Shown here piece by piece: positions 43,486-52,613 of a stretch of DNA of 64,000 bases. Each line of letters opens with the position of its first letter. Position 1 is the stretch's first letter. Source of the DNA: UBA1181 sp963626555 (GTDB taxonomy: Bacteria > Bacteroidota > Bacteroidia > Bacteroidales > Paludibacteraceae). The notes beneath the pieces are model-generated. The model was not told where the DNA came from. It did not search any database and saw nothing but the letters and a program-made list of their open reading frames with translations. The translations under genes were made by a program, and so were the position numbers. The stretch lies in contig CAVFXQ010000002.1 in NCBI GenBank assembly GCA_963626555.1, positions 55,448-119,447 on the forward strand, written 5' to 3'.

Positions 43486-43570
43486 CGCGGTGATTTCGTA
43501 AAAGTCTCGTTTTTGGAAAATAAAAGCGTAGAAATTGCGTTTCTCAATAGAAAATTTGAGTGAGAAGAAA

Positions 43571-44287
43571 TTGAAAAAACTGTTTTTATTCATATTGTTT
43601 TCTTGTGTGGCGTTGATGGGAGTTAATGCCGAGCATGCGCATGGGCGTACGAACTACCTGATTAATGCGGATAATCGTTTGTATCATTTTGGGTTTATAT
43701 TAGGATTGAATATGATGGATTTTAATCCTGAGAATGCAGCGATAGCAGATGAAGAAGGCAAGATATGGTATGGAGAGGATACGAGGATGTCGCCAGGATT
43801 TTCGGTGGGGATTATATCAGATTTGAGGATTTTCAGGTGGTTGAATTTGAGATTTTGTCCGGTATTGTTGTTTAACGAGCGGCATATGCGGTTTTATGAT
43901 GTGGATGGCAATGAGTGTCCAGAGGGCGAAATGATGGTGCAGTCGAATATAATGGAGTTCCCGTTAGCATTCAAGATAAGAGGTCAGCGTAAGAATAACT
44001 ATCGGCCCTATTTGTTGGCGGGAGCTGCGATGACGGTGGATATGGGAAGAGACTCGGAGGCCACGTTAATGTTAAAGCAGGTGGATTATGGAGTAGAATT
44101 TGGTGTTGGGTGTGATTTTTATCTACCTTATTTTAAGATTGCGCCTGAGTTTAAGGTCTATTTAGGACTTGGAGATGTCTTGAATCGTAATAGACCAGAG
44201 ATTGCGGATATTACGGAGATGAAGTATACCAATACTTTGTCCAAGTTGACGTCGAGGATGTTTATTCTGTCTTTTAATTTCGAGTAA
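43571..44287 (+). CDS. PorT-like type IX secretion protein
   Basis: About 238 residues. Signal peptide MKKLFLFILFSCVALMGVNA, then RLYHFGFILGLNMMDF, the opening strand typical of PorT/SprT, and a barrel of about eight strands ending MFILSFNFE. PorT is an outer-membrane protein needed for the type IX secretion system. No ATG precedes the signal peptide; TTG 43571 is chosen because it gives a standard MKK start, while a TTG at 43535 is also open. The next gene encodes a type IX cargo protein, which supports the call. Confidence 0.7.
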   Translation: MKKLFLFILFSCVALMGVNAEHAHGRTNYLINADNRLYHFGFILGLNMMDFNPENAAIADEEGKIWYGEDTRMSPGFSVGIISDLRIFRWLNLRFCPVLLFNERHMRFYDVDGNECPEGEMMVQSNIMEFPLAFKIRGQRKNNYRPYLLAGAAMTVDMGRDSEATLMLKQVDYGVEFGVGCDFYLPYFKIAPEFKVYLGLGDVLNRNRPEIADITEMKYTNTLSKLTSRMFILSFNFE

Positions 44288-44553
44288 ATCTCTTATTGAT
44301 GTCGAGGATATATAGATATATGCTTGAGTAGAGGGACTATGTTAGCCCCCAGTATTGGTAGTTTTACGGTAGGTCAAGGCTGAGAACCGTCGACTATGTG
44401 AAGATAAGTTTTTGTTTGTAAAATCGTTGTCTGAAAATTACGCATTTCTTTTAAAAACTCCGTATATTTACAAGTGTTTCGTGTGATGACAAGAGATTTG
44501 AGTTGTAGGAGTGCAGAAAAGGAAAAAATAAGAAAAAGTAAGAGCAGATATAT

Positions 44554-47500
44554 ATGATATCATTGAATAAAATGAAGAAAATAGGGAGTCTATTTGTAGC
44601 CATAGGAATGACGGCAACAAGTATGGCAGCGACATGCACGTTGGGATCAACGGATTTTGACGTGTCATCATCGTTATGTACCATTGATTTGACGAATGAT
44701 GCAGATGGGTGGTTCAGCGATGAGGTAGGAGATTTATTGTCTGAGTTAGCGGCGACAGGGTGTACCTGGTATGGATCTCCATCGGATGTGATACAGACGG
44801 GTATTACGACGTATAGTTTGCATACCCCAGGAGCGTTGATTACGCAAGAGGCATGGCAGGCAGATTCAGTAACCAATGATGCTGCGAAAAATACGGTTGG
44901 CTATTCCGCAATTGTTTCAAATCCGAAACTGATAAGTCCGATTTTGGGAAGCGGAAGCGGGTCGGCGATGTTGGTCAACTTTGGAACCAGCCATGACAAA
45001 TCATACATTTTTTCATATACGGCGACTGGATTAGAGCCAGGGTCGGAGGTGACGTTTACGGTAGACGTCTACAATCTGTTGGACTATGAGTCGTTGGCCG
45101 CATCGGCAGAGGCGCAAGGCTTGAAGGACGGAAACATTAACATATTTGGTTCGGACTATAACATTAGTCAAGGAAAGTGGTATGGGAATGGAAATAGTGG
45201 ATTGAATTGTAAATTTTCAACGAGATTGAATTCCAATGGTGCATTAAATGGAGGAGTTGAACAGCAGGTGCAACAGGGGTCAATGAAGACCTTCACATAC
45301 ACAGGAACGGCAGATGAGAATGGAAGTATATCATTCTATGTAGGAAGATCGGGCGGACAGTGTGGAATTCCGTTGGGTTTTGATAACATTCGAGTTGAAG
45401 GACAGATAAAACCAGTCATCTCATATTCGGGAAATCCTTGTCCTGCGATGCCGATATTGATACGTTTGAAGGATTCTTATCCAGCAGGGACGACCTATAG
45501 TTGGACGGAGAGTGTAACTGGAAAAACAGGAACAGGAAGTTCGTTCAATTTTGAGGCACCCACTGCGGGAACTTACAGCATACAGGCGACGGTAACCGTG
45601 CCAGGATGTGAACCAGCAACGAGTGATGTGTACAAGTTGACCGTGAATGACTGTTGTAGTGATGAGGATGGAAATCCGATGGCGATGGTAGATGTATTTT
45701 TTGATGATTTTGGATCATTCTCAGGAACACAATATACATACACAGATCTAAATGGAGAGCAGCAAACGGCAACCGCAACGGATTTGTTGAATGGAAAGAA
45801 GCCGTGTGTGAGCGATTTGAAGAATAATGGAACGGCGGTAAAGTTCAAGTATAATCATGAAATATACTCTGAGGGATATGCTATTAGTACTATAGATCCA
45901 TATACGGGGAATCTGATATCCCATGACGGAGACACGAATGGAGGGTTCTTGGTGATGGATATTAAGACAAGTGGATGGAATGGGAAGTCGCTCTATGAGC
46001 AGCAAGTGTGTGGATTGTGTCCAGGTAAGGAGGTAACATTTGGTGCGGCAATTGGTGCAATCAATACGAATACGTCAAGTTCGGTAGGAACGTTGTCTGT
46101 TGAGTTGATTGGTTCAGATGGAAGTATATTGTATTCAAGTGGAGACAAGAAATTGACTCGTCCAGAGTGGATATGGTGTGGAGAGACATTCACATTGCCA
46201 GCGGGAACAGAAGGTTGTGCAACGATGAAGATTGTTAGTAAAGAAGATAACTACTCTGCTAATGAACGAGGAGATTTTGCCTTGGATGATATAACATTCC
46301 GAGTATGTTCGCCGCCAGACATCAATATGGATTATTCGTTGACGGGAAAGGCACAAGACTTGTTGGATTTGTGTACTGATGATTTGTTGACATTGGAGGG
46401 AATCACATCTTCTGCATCCGAGAAATATTACGGAAGCACGATGAGTTATATGTTTCAATATACATACGATGATCCGAAGACTACAGATGCGGACAAGGTG
46501 AATTGGATAACGATGTCAGATGAATCTGGCAATACGATATTCAAGAGCTCAAAATTTGAGATAAATGACCCTGCTGACCATGCGGCGTTTGCGAAGATAA
46601 AAGATGGAGACGAGGCAGAGGTTTATTTCCGTGTGGTTGTTGGTAAGAAAGAGACATTGGAAGATCCAGCAGAGTTGAAAGTGAGTGCGCTGTCGCCTTG
46701 CCGTAATATTTCGGTTTCTACGATGTATGTAACTGCAGGATTGAATTGTGCGAAATGTACGGAGCCAGATGCTAACGTGTTTACGGTTGATGGGGGAAAA
46801 TTCAATTCAACTAAGAATATCGTTGAAATGTGTGAAGAAGATAAAAAGGTAAGCATTTCGTTAAAAAATGATATTCATGGTATAGATAAAGATGGAAAAG
46901 ACTACTACGACTATACGGTGTCTTGGTATAAAGGGGAGTCTGTAGAAAAAGGAACGTTGATATCGGGGACATCAAAAGTGACGACTTCAACAGATAGTAA
47001 AGGTTCTGTACTTGAGGTCAACTATGCGGACGTAACAGAGGCAGGTGTAGAATATACTGTATACATACATGATAATTTTGATGCCAATCCGACGACATGT
47101 GATAAGGAATACACCATTATGGTGAAGGCGTTGCCTAAACCAACGGATGTGTTGACGGATCCGGACGCATTCTGTGAGGGAACATTGACGACTTCTCCAG
47201 ATGCCACTATTACGGGTGCGACCGTCACTTGGTATGAAGATGCAACGGCGACAACGGCGATGACCTCTGCACCTGATATTACGACGGTGACGGCGGCAGA
47301 ATCTCCAAAGGAGTATTACTATACTGTTACAGATGAAACGACAGGTTGTGTTTCGGATGTTAATACCTACACGGTGACGGTAGATGCTATTCCAGAAGAT
47401 TTGACAACGAAGTTGACGCAGTATTTGAAGACGGAATCGCCATTTGTGGATATTATGACACAAAATGCGGTTGCTGTAACAGGAGCGGAAGTAGGAGCAA

Positions 47501-50500
47501 CTGTAATGTGGCTAGGTCAATATGAGACAGACGACGAACCTACAAATAGGAAAGGAGCGTCGTCGGTGGTGCCAACTCCGGTCGCAAAAAGTTTAACGAG
47601 TTCAGATGACGAGACCTATTATTATTGGGTATATCAGGTGTCAGGGAAGGAAACCGCATGCGAGAGCGGTTTGACGAAACTTGAGGTGAAGATATTGGGA
47701 GCGCCGGCACCAAATGTTTCAGATACAGTATATTGTTTGAATGGAACGGCTGCAGAACTTTCATCCAATGCGGTGATAAATCAAGCGGATGCTGCTAAAA
47801 CCTATGAGTTGGTATGGTATACAACAGCAACGGGAGGCACAGGGTCAACAATAGCACCGACTCCATCAACCGCTGAATTGGGTGAAACGACCTACTATGT
47901 ATCGCAACGAGATGCCAATAGCATCAACAATGAGAGTTCTCGTATGCCGATCAAGGTAACGGTAGTAGGTGTAATGGCTCCAGATTTGACGGTTGCCACG
48001 ACTACCTATTGTAAAGGAGATAAGGCGACAGCGTTGCCAACGACTTTGACTGAAGATAATGCGAAATATTATTATGCGGATAAACTTGTTTGGAATGATG
48101 GTGTAGCGGATGGCGAAACCTTCACGCCTAATACAGATGTTGCTGAGAAGACGGAGTACACCTATACAGCAAAGCAATCGTATACAATACCAAATACGAC
48201 ACAGATTTGTGAGAGTGAAGCGTCCGCATTGATAGTTACGGTGAACTTCACGACTGCTGCTGCAGATGCAGAGTATTCTTACCTTGCGGCTGAGGCTACG
48301 AATAATCAGTTTGCTTCTATCACAACCAAGGGGTGGGAAGAAGAGAGTGGTTATACCTATTATTATAAGTTGGATGGAGAGTCTGCTTATTCAACAACAA
48401 TTCCGTCTCCAACCTATGATGTAAGCAAGTTGTCTGGTCAGACGGTAGAGTTGACTTATATGGTTTATCGAGTTGACAAAACGACGAATTGTTTGAGTGA
48501 GACTTCAACGATTACGATTAAGATTAGCGATGCGCTTCCTCCGAAGGTAAAAGACGTACTATATTGCGAAGGAGAAACCCTTGCTGATTTAACTGCGGAA
48601 AAGCAAGCACAAGGAACAAAGACCATTGACAATTACACATTGCTTTGGTATGGTACGGATAAACCTGCGAACACTACGGTGGCAGCTGTCTCAGAAGGAG
48701 ATACTTATCCGCTTACAGGTGTTGCAACGGTTGTTAATAATGCTGTAACAAAGACTTCATATTGGGTGGCACAAAGAGATGAGGAGACACAAGCCGTCAG
48801 TCCTGCGCAAGAGATTGAGGTCATTGTTTATCCTAAGCCAATTTTGACCGTCACCGATCCTGCGGCGGTATGTGCGACTCCTGTAGAGTTAGGTTCGGCG
48901 GTAACCTTAGCCAATAAGGTGGACGGAATGGTTTACACACAGAAATACTATGATGATGATGCAGCGACGGTAGAAAGAACTGCGACATACGCTGTGAAGA
49001 CAGGCGTTTACTATGTACAGAGTTCGTATGATGCGAAGGTTGATTCAAAGAATATATGTGTGTCGGATGCGATGCCAATTACGGTTACGATTGATACGTT
49101 GGGCGTGAAAGTTGAGAATGTGGAGACTTGTCCAGATAAGAGTGCGACATTCACAGCAGAGGCGTCTTCTAATGTAGCAACCATCAGTTACGTTTGGAGT
49201 GGAACAGGAGATGCTGGCAATACACCTGTGTTTGAAACGAAGAAGTTCACAGGTGGTAATTACGGAGATGTCTATAATTACACGTTGACGGTAACGGCGG
49301 GAACCTGTAAGCAGACAAAAGATTTGACAGTAACCTTAGGTAATGGTCCCGTTGTGGGAACATTGACTTTGTCGGATCCAACGAATGAGGACACACCGTC
49401 AAAAGTTTACACAAATGGTTTGACAACGGATGTCTTCTACTACTGTGGTGGCGATGTGACAGTTACACCAAACTATGAAGGCGATGGCGATTATGTTTTG
49501 ACAGACCCTTCGGGTTCAACCTCGACTACCGCCCCATTCACGATTAATAAAGAAGGCGCATATACTTTGTCGTTCACCAACGGATGCCCTACAAAGGTTT
49601 CGTTTACAATTAAAGATGCACAAGTAAAAGCGACGAGTACGGTTTCGGACTTAGAAATTTGTGAAGGAACGGCATTTGCGGCGGGATTGACTATCACACC
49701 TGTCAACCAAGTCCCTTACTCTGTATCTTGGACGAAAGATGCAGTGGCAATGGTAGGACAACAAGGAGAGGCTTATTCTATAAGTTCGACTTCGCCAGAT
49801 GATAGCGGTTTGTATGAGGCAACCGTTAATCGTCAAGGCTGTGTATCAAAAGTAGAGGTAGGATCTTTGTTAGTAAAGCCCTATATTAAGTTGACAGAGA
49901 ATGTTGCGCCAGTGGTTGTTCCGAGAGGAGAATCAACGGTTTTGAATCTCACTATAAATACGCCGGCGGATGGCAATGTGTCGACGATTCAGTGGTTTGA
50001 CAATGAAGGAACAAGCTCCGTCAATAATACAAGTTCGTATTCCATTGAAAATGTCACCACAGATCATACCTACAAAATCACATTGAGTGATCCAGACTAT
50101 TGTCCTGCGGAAACAGAGATGACCGTTTGGGTGGATGCGGTTCTTCAGTTGGAGACAGATTTGGCGGATGTCTTGTGTGAAGGACTCAATTACCAGTTGA
50201 CGATTGATACTGCAGGTACGGGTAAATTCAGAAGAACAGATGTATCGCATTCTCTCACTTTAATCCAGTCAATGGGAGGAATTACAAGCGATGTGACGAA
50301 TAAATTGACTCAGAACAACGGCAAGTTGGTTTATAATTTCGTAGCGGATAAAGATGCTACTTTTACTGTCAACTTTGTCTATGGAGAACAGACGAAGACG
50401 AGTGAAGAGACGGTGACCGTCATTCCTACAATCAGTGTTACATTGCCTGAGCAACCAACTATCTGTGGCGGTGAAACAGTAGACTTGAAAGTTACGAATA

Positions 50501-51423
50501 TTGTTCCAGAAGGTACAACCATTGTGTGGACCTCAGACCCAACGATTCAGTCGTCTTTGGAGGCAACCTCGGTTACAGTGGCACCTAAGTTTAATGAAGT
50601 GATTGCGAATAATCACCGTTCTATTTACTCGTACACATTGAAGGCCGTTAACGCCGCATGTAGTAGTGAAGTACCTTTTGCAGTTACAGTAGAGGTGATT
50701 GAGCCGTTGAAGGGTGAGTTGACCGGTGTGTCTCCAATTTGTGAAGGCAATGCTTCGTCGGTTTCCGCTGAGTCTTATCAAGCGGAAACTTACCAATGGA
50801 GTGTAGAGGGACAAGTGATAAGTGATGCATCTTCCATTGCGGTCAATCCGACAGAAACGACCACCTATGCGGTAGCGATGACACGAGGGGCGTGTGAGGC
50901 AACTGCCAACTATGTTGTAACGGTTACCTCGAATCCAGAGATTGTTGCAATGGATTCTGTTGGCATTCGTGATCGTGAGGTTCAGATTAATCCTGCTAAG
51001 GGAACAGGTACATTTACTTATTGGGTAGATGATAAGGAGAGTGCTGCCGATAACTCAACGGTGATCAAGAATCTTTCGTTTGGGGAGCATGTTGTTCATG
51101 TCCGCGATGTGAATGGTTGTCAATCGGAGTTTGCGTTCTCGTTGGTTGCTCCGTCGTTGAATGTGCCTAATTACTTCTCTCCAAACGGAGATGGTGTTAA
51201 TGACAGGTGGGTGATTCCGACTTTAGCAGAAATTTATCCAAGTGCGGTTGTTCATATCTATGACCGTTACGGAAAGATTATTGCCGAGTATTTAGGAGCA
51301 TACGAAGGATGGGACGGAACGTATAACGGAACTCCATTGCCATCGACCGATTATTGGTATGTCGTTGAGATAGAGGAAACGGAGACGAAGTATACAGGAC
51401 ACTTTACTTTGTTGAGAAGATAG
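44554..51423 (+). CDS. Giant T9SS type B cargo protein with repeated Ig-like domains
   Basis: 2289 residues. Signal peptide (about 1-26; a second Met at 44572 gives MKKIGSLF and is an alternative start). Residues about 40-620 hold two jelly-roll-like regions. From about 870 to 2150 there are many beta-sandwich repeats opening with a (F/Y/I/L)CxG motif: AFCEGTL (about 872), VYCLNGTA (1059), TYCKGDKA (1150), LYCEGETL (1335), EICEGTAF (1702), VLCEGLNY (1873), PICEGNAS (2062), like the Ig-like CHU_C-associated domains. Residues 2203-2289 (NVPNYFSPNGDGVNDRW to GHFTLLRR) are the gliding-motility-associated C-terminal domain (type B) that directs export by the type IX system. An adhesin or surface-layer role is likely but inferred. 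Confidence 0.88.
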   Translation: MISLNKMKKIGSLFVAIGMTATSMAATCTLGSTDFDVSSSLCTIDLTNDADGWFSDEVGDLLSELAATGCTWYGSPSDVIQTGITTYSLHTPGALITQEAWQADSVTNDAAKNTVGYSAIVSNPKLISPILGSGSGSAMLVNFGTSHDKSYIFSYTATGLEPGSEVTFTVDVYNLLDYESLAASAEAQGLKDGNINIFGSDYNISQGKWYGNGNSGLNCKFSTRLNSNGALNGGVEQQVQQGSMKTFTYTGTADENGSISFYVGRSGGQCGIPLGFDNIRVEGQIKPVISYSGNPCPAMPILIRLKDSYPAGTTYSWTESVTGKTGTGSSFNFEAPTAGTYSIQATVTVPGCEPATSDVYKLTVNDCCSDEDGNPMAMVDVFFDDFGSFSGTQYTYTDLNGEQQTATATDLLNGKKPCVSDLKNNGTAVKFKYNHEIYSEGYAISTIDPYTGNLISHDGDTNGGFLVMDIKTSGWNGKSLYEQQVCGLCPGKEVTFGAAIGAINTNTSSSVGTLSVELIGSDGSILYSSGDKKLTRPEWIWCGETFTLPAGTEGCATMKIVSKEDNYSANERGDFALDDITFRVCSPPDINMDYSLTGKAQDLLDLCTDDLLTLEGITSSASEKYYGSTMSYMFQYTYDDPKTTDADKVNWITMSDESGNTIFKSSKFEINDPADHAAFAKIKDGDEAEVYFRVVVGKKETLEDPAELKVSALSPCRNISVSTMYVTAGLNCAKCTEPDANVFTVDGGKFNSTKNIVEMCEEDKKVSISLKNDIHGIDKDGKDYYDYTVSWYKGESVEKGTLISGTSKVTTSTDSKGSVLEVNYADVTEAGVEYTVYIHDNFDANPTTCDKEYTIMVKALPKPTDVLTDPDAFCEGTLTTSPDATITGATVTWYEDATATTAMTSAPDITTVTAAESPKEYYYTVTDETTGCVSDVNTYTVTVDAIPEDLTTKLTQYLKTESPFVDIMTQNAVAVTGAEVGATVMWLGQYETDDEPTNRKGASSVVPTPVAKSLTSSDDETYYYWVYQVSGKETACESGLTKLEVKILGAPAPNVSDTVYCLNGTAAELSSNAVINQADAAKTYELVWYTTATGGTGSTIAPTPSTAELGETTYYVSQRDANSINNESSRMPIKVTVVGVMAPDLTVATTTYCKGDKATALPTTLTEDNAKYYYADKLVWNDGVADGETFTPNTDVAEKTEYTYTAKQSYTIPNTTQICESEASALIVTVNFTTAAADAEYSYLAAEATNNQFASITTKGWEEESGYTYYYKLDGESAYSTTIPSPTYDVSKLSGQTVELTYMVYRVDKTTNCLSETSTITIKISDALPPKVKDVLYCEGETLADLTAEKQAQGTKTIDNYTLLWYGTDKPANTTVAAVSEGDTYPLTGVATVVNNAVTKTSYWVAQRDEETQAVSPAQEIEVIVYPKPILTVTDPAAVCATPVELGSAVTLANKVDGMVYTQKYYDDDAATVERTATYAVKTGVYYVQSSYDAKVDSKNICVSDAMPITVTIDTLGVKVENVETCPDKSATFTAEASSNVATISYVWSGTGDAGNTPVFETKKFTGGNYGDVYNYTLTVTAGTCKQTKDLTVTLGNGPVVGTLTLSDPTNEDTPSKVYTNGLTTDVFYYCGGDVTVTPNYEGDGDYVLTDPSGSTSTTAPFTINKEGAYTLSFTNGCPTKVSFTIKDAQVKATSTVSDLEICEGTAFAAGLTITPVNQVPYSVSWTKDAVAMVGQQGEAYSISSTSPDDSGLYEATVNRQGCVSKVEVGSLLVKPYIKLTENVAPVVVPRGESTVLNLTINTPADGNVSTIQWFDNEGTSSVNNTSSYSIENVTTDHTYKITLSDPDYCPAETEMTVWVDAVLQLETDLADVLCEGLNYQLTIDTAGTGKFRRTDVSHSLTLIQSMGGITSDVTNKLTQNNGKLVYNFVADKDATFTVNFVYGEQTKTSEETVTVIPTISVTLPEQPTICGGETVDLKVTNIVPEGTTIVWTSDPTIQSSLEATSVTVAPKFNEVIANNHRSIYSYTLKAVNAACSSEVPFAVTVEVIEPLKGELTGVSPICEGNASSVSAESYQAETYQWSVEGQVISDASSIAVNPTETTTYAVAMTRGACEATANYVVTVTSNPEIVAMDSVGIRDREVQINPAKGTGTFTYWVDDKESAADNSTVIKNLSFGEHVVHVRDVNGCQSEFAFSLVAPSLNVPNYFSPNGDGVNDRWVIPTLAEIYPSAVVHIYDRYGKIIAEYLGAYEGWDGTYNGTPLPSTDYWYVVEIEETETKYTGHFTLLRR

Positions 51424-51444
51424 AAATTGAGCTAAAAGGTTTAT

Positions 51445-51483
51445 AAAAAAAACGAGGAGTACATTATGTACTCCTCGTTTTTT
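51445..51483 (+). terminator. Terminator after the giant surface protein
   Basis: ACGAGGAGTACAT pairs with ATGTACTCCTCGT, flanked by A and T runs; a long near-perfect inverted repeat. Confidence 0.9.
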
Positions 51484-51517
51484 ATGTCAAAAAGCATATT
51501 CTATTAAAAAAAACAAT

Positions 51518-51525
51518 TAACTTTG
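51518..51525 (+). promoter_or_regulatory. Promoter -7 element of the lipoprotein cassette
   Basis: TAACTTTG fits TAnnTTTG, 66 bases before the GTG start at 51591. The -33 region has no good TTTG. Confidence 0.5.
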
Positions 51526-51590
51526 CCACGATGATTTTAGTTTTGTGTCTTGATGAAATTGAATTAACCGAATGATATAGTGCAAGGATT

Positions 51591-52613
51591 GTGAATTGCA
51601 GAGTACTGATTATTTTTGTTGTGGCACTACTCACATCGTGTGCGAAAGGGGATGTTATTTATATTGATGACGATGAGGAGTGGTTGAACGATCAACGTCC
51701 TCTTGTGTTCTTCCTCTATGAAGAAGATGATTTAGGAGATTTAGGCTATGCTGACAATGTCTATCGTGGGGTAGTTCGGGCGTCCGATTCAAATAATCTG
51801 TTGTTGTCATGTGTTGAAACATCTTCTGATATATTTGAAATGACGTTTGAAGCTTTCTTGTCTATTTTGTCAAATATAGAGGAAGATCGTAAGATTTTGG
51901 TTGTTGTCTTCAATAAAGGATATGAAAAAATATATCACTCTTATGAGGACTCAATTAGACAGATTGACAATGTAGACATTCTTTTTGTTGAAAGTGGTGA
52001 TACCACGCTTTCTTGTTATACTCTTAACTGCAAGGATTATGGTGCGTACTATTTGGCGGGCTGCGTTGTTGGTAAGGGCTTTTCAGATGTTTCTCGAATC
52101 TTATTGGTGTCGGCCAATGCCCAAAATACAATGTTGGAAGGAATGAGGCAAGGATTTAGCGATGGTATAGTCGCAACCAACAGAGAAATAGAAGTGAGTA
52201 ATTACTACATCTCGGATAGTTCTAATAATGGCTATAATGCAGAAGATATCTTGTATGAGTATTCAGATGAGATCAACAAAGAATATCAGATGGTAGTGCC
52301 GTTGTGTGGGGGGTCAATACAAGGACTTTTAAGATTTAATCGTGAACATACGGAGTCATTCTACACCGTAGGTGTTGATGTTGATATGCAGGCATACTCT
52401 TCCAAAGTCCCTTTCTCTGTGGTAAAGCGATTGGATAAAGTTGTGGAAGAATGGATAAACCGTTGGGTTAAAGGAGAGAATCAAGAAAGGCATCAGTCGT
52501 ACGGGCTTGCAGATCCGTATATTGGAATAGTTGTGTCGGATGATTATAAAGGTCGGCTTGAGGATGTTGTAAGTCTTTATTATCAATCAGCCATTAGCAA
52601 GGAGAATGAGTAA
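51591..52613 (+). CDS. Bmp/PnrA-like binding-protein lipoprotein
   Basis: 340 residues from GTG 51591, which gives signal peptide and lipobox LTSC (Cys17). The body resembles the Bmp (basic membrane protein, type 1 periplasmic-binding) family: DLGDLGYADNVYRGVV near the start, central LVSANAQNTMLEGMRQGFSDGI, and the family ending VGVDVDMQAYSSKVPFSVVKRLDK. Bmp proteins usually feed nucleosides to ABC permeases; no permease is nearby. The gene overlaps the next by 8 bases, so translation is coupled to the binding-protein/legumain fusion. GTG start is inferred because no ATG precedes the signal peptide in frame. Confidence 0.68.
   Translation: MNCRVLIIFVVALLTSCAKGDVIYIDDDEEWLNDQRPLVFFLYEEDDLGDLGYADNVYRGVVRASDSNNLLLSCVETSSDIFEMTFEAFLSILSNIEEDRKILVVVFNKGYEKIYHSYEDSIRQIDNVDILFVESGDTTLSCYTLNCKDYGAYYLAGCVVGKGFSDVSRILLVSANAQNTMLEGMRQGFSDGIVATNREIEVSNYYISDSSNNGYNAEDILYEYSDEINKEYQMVVPLCGGSIQGLLRFNREHTESFYTVGVDVDMQAYSSKVPFSVVKRLDKVVEEWINRWVKGENQERHQSYGLADPYIGIVVSDDYKGRLEDVVSLYYQSAISKENE

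Noticed and set aside
44288..44553. Small RNA or gene in the gap before the giant protein
   Set aside because: Only a weak ACGGT/ACCGT inverted repeat and an imperfect TATATTTA box are visible; not enough to call.
47160..50780. Repeated segments as a CRISPR or DNA repeat array
   Set aside because: Repeats exist only at protein level, with divergent DNA and no spacers.
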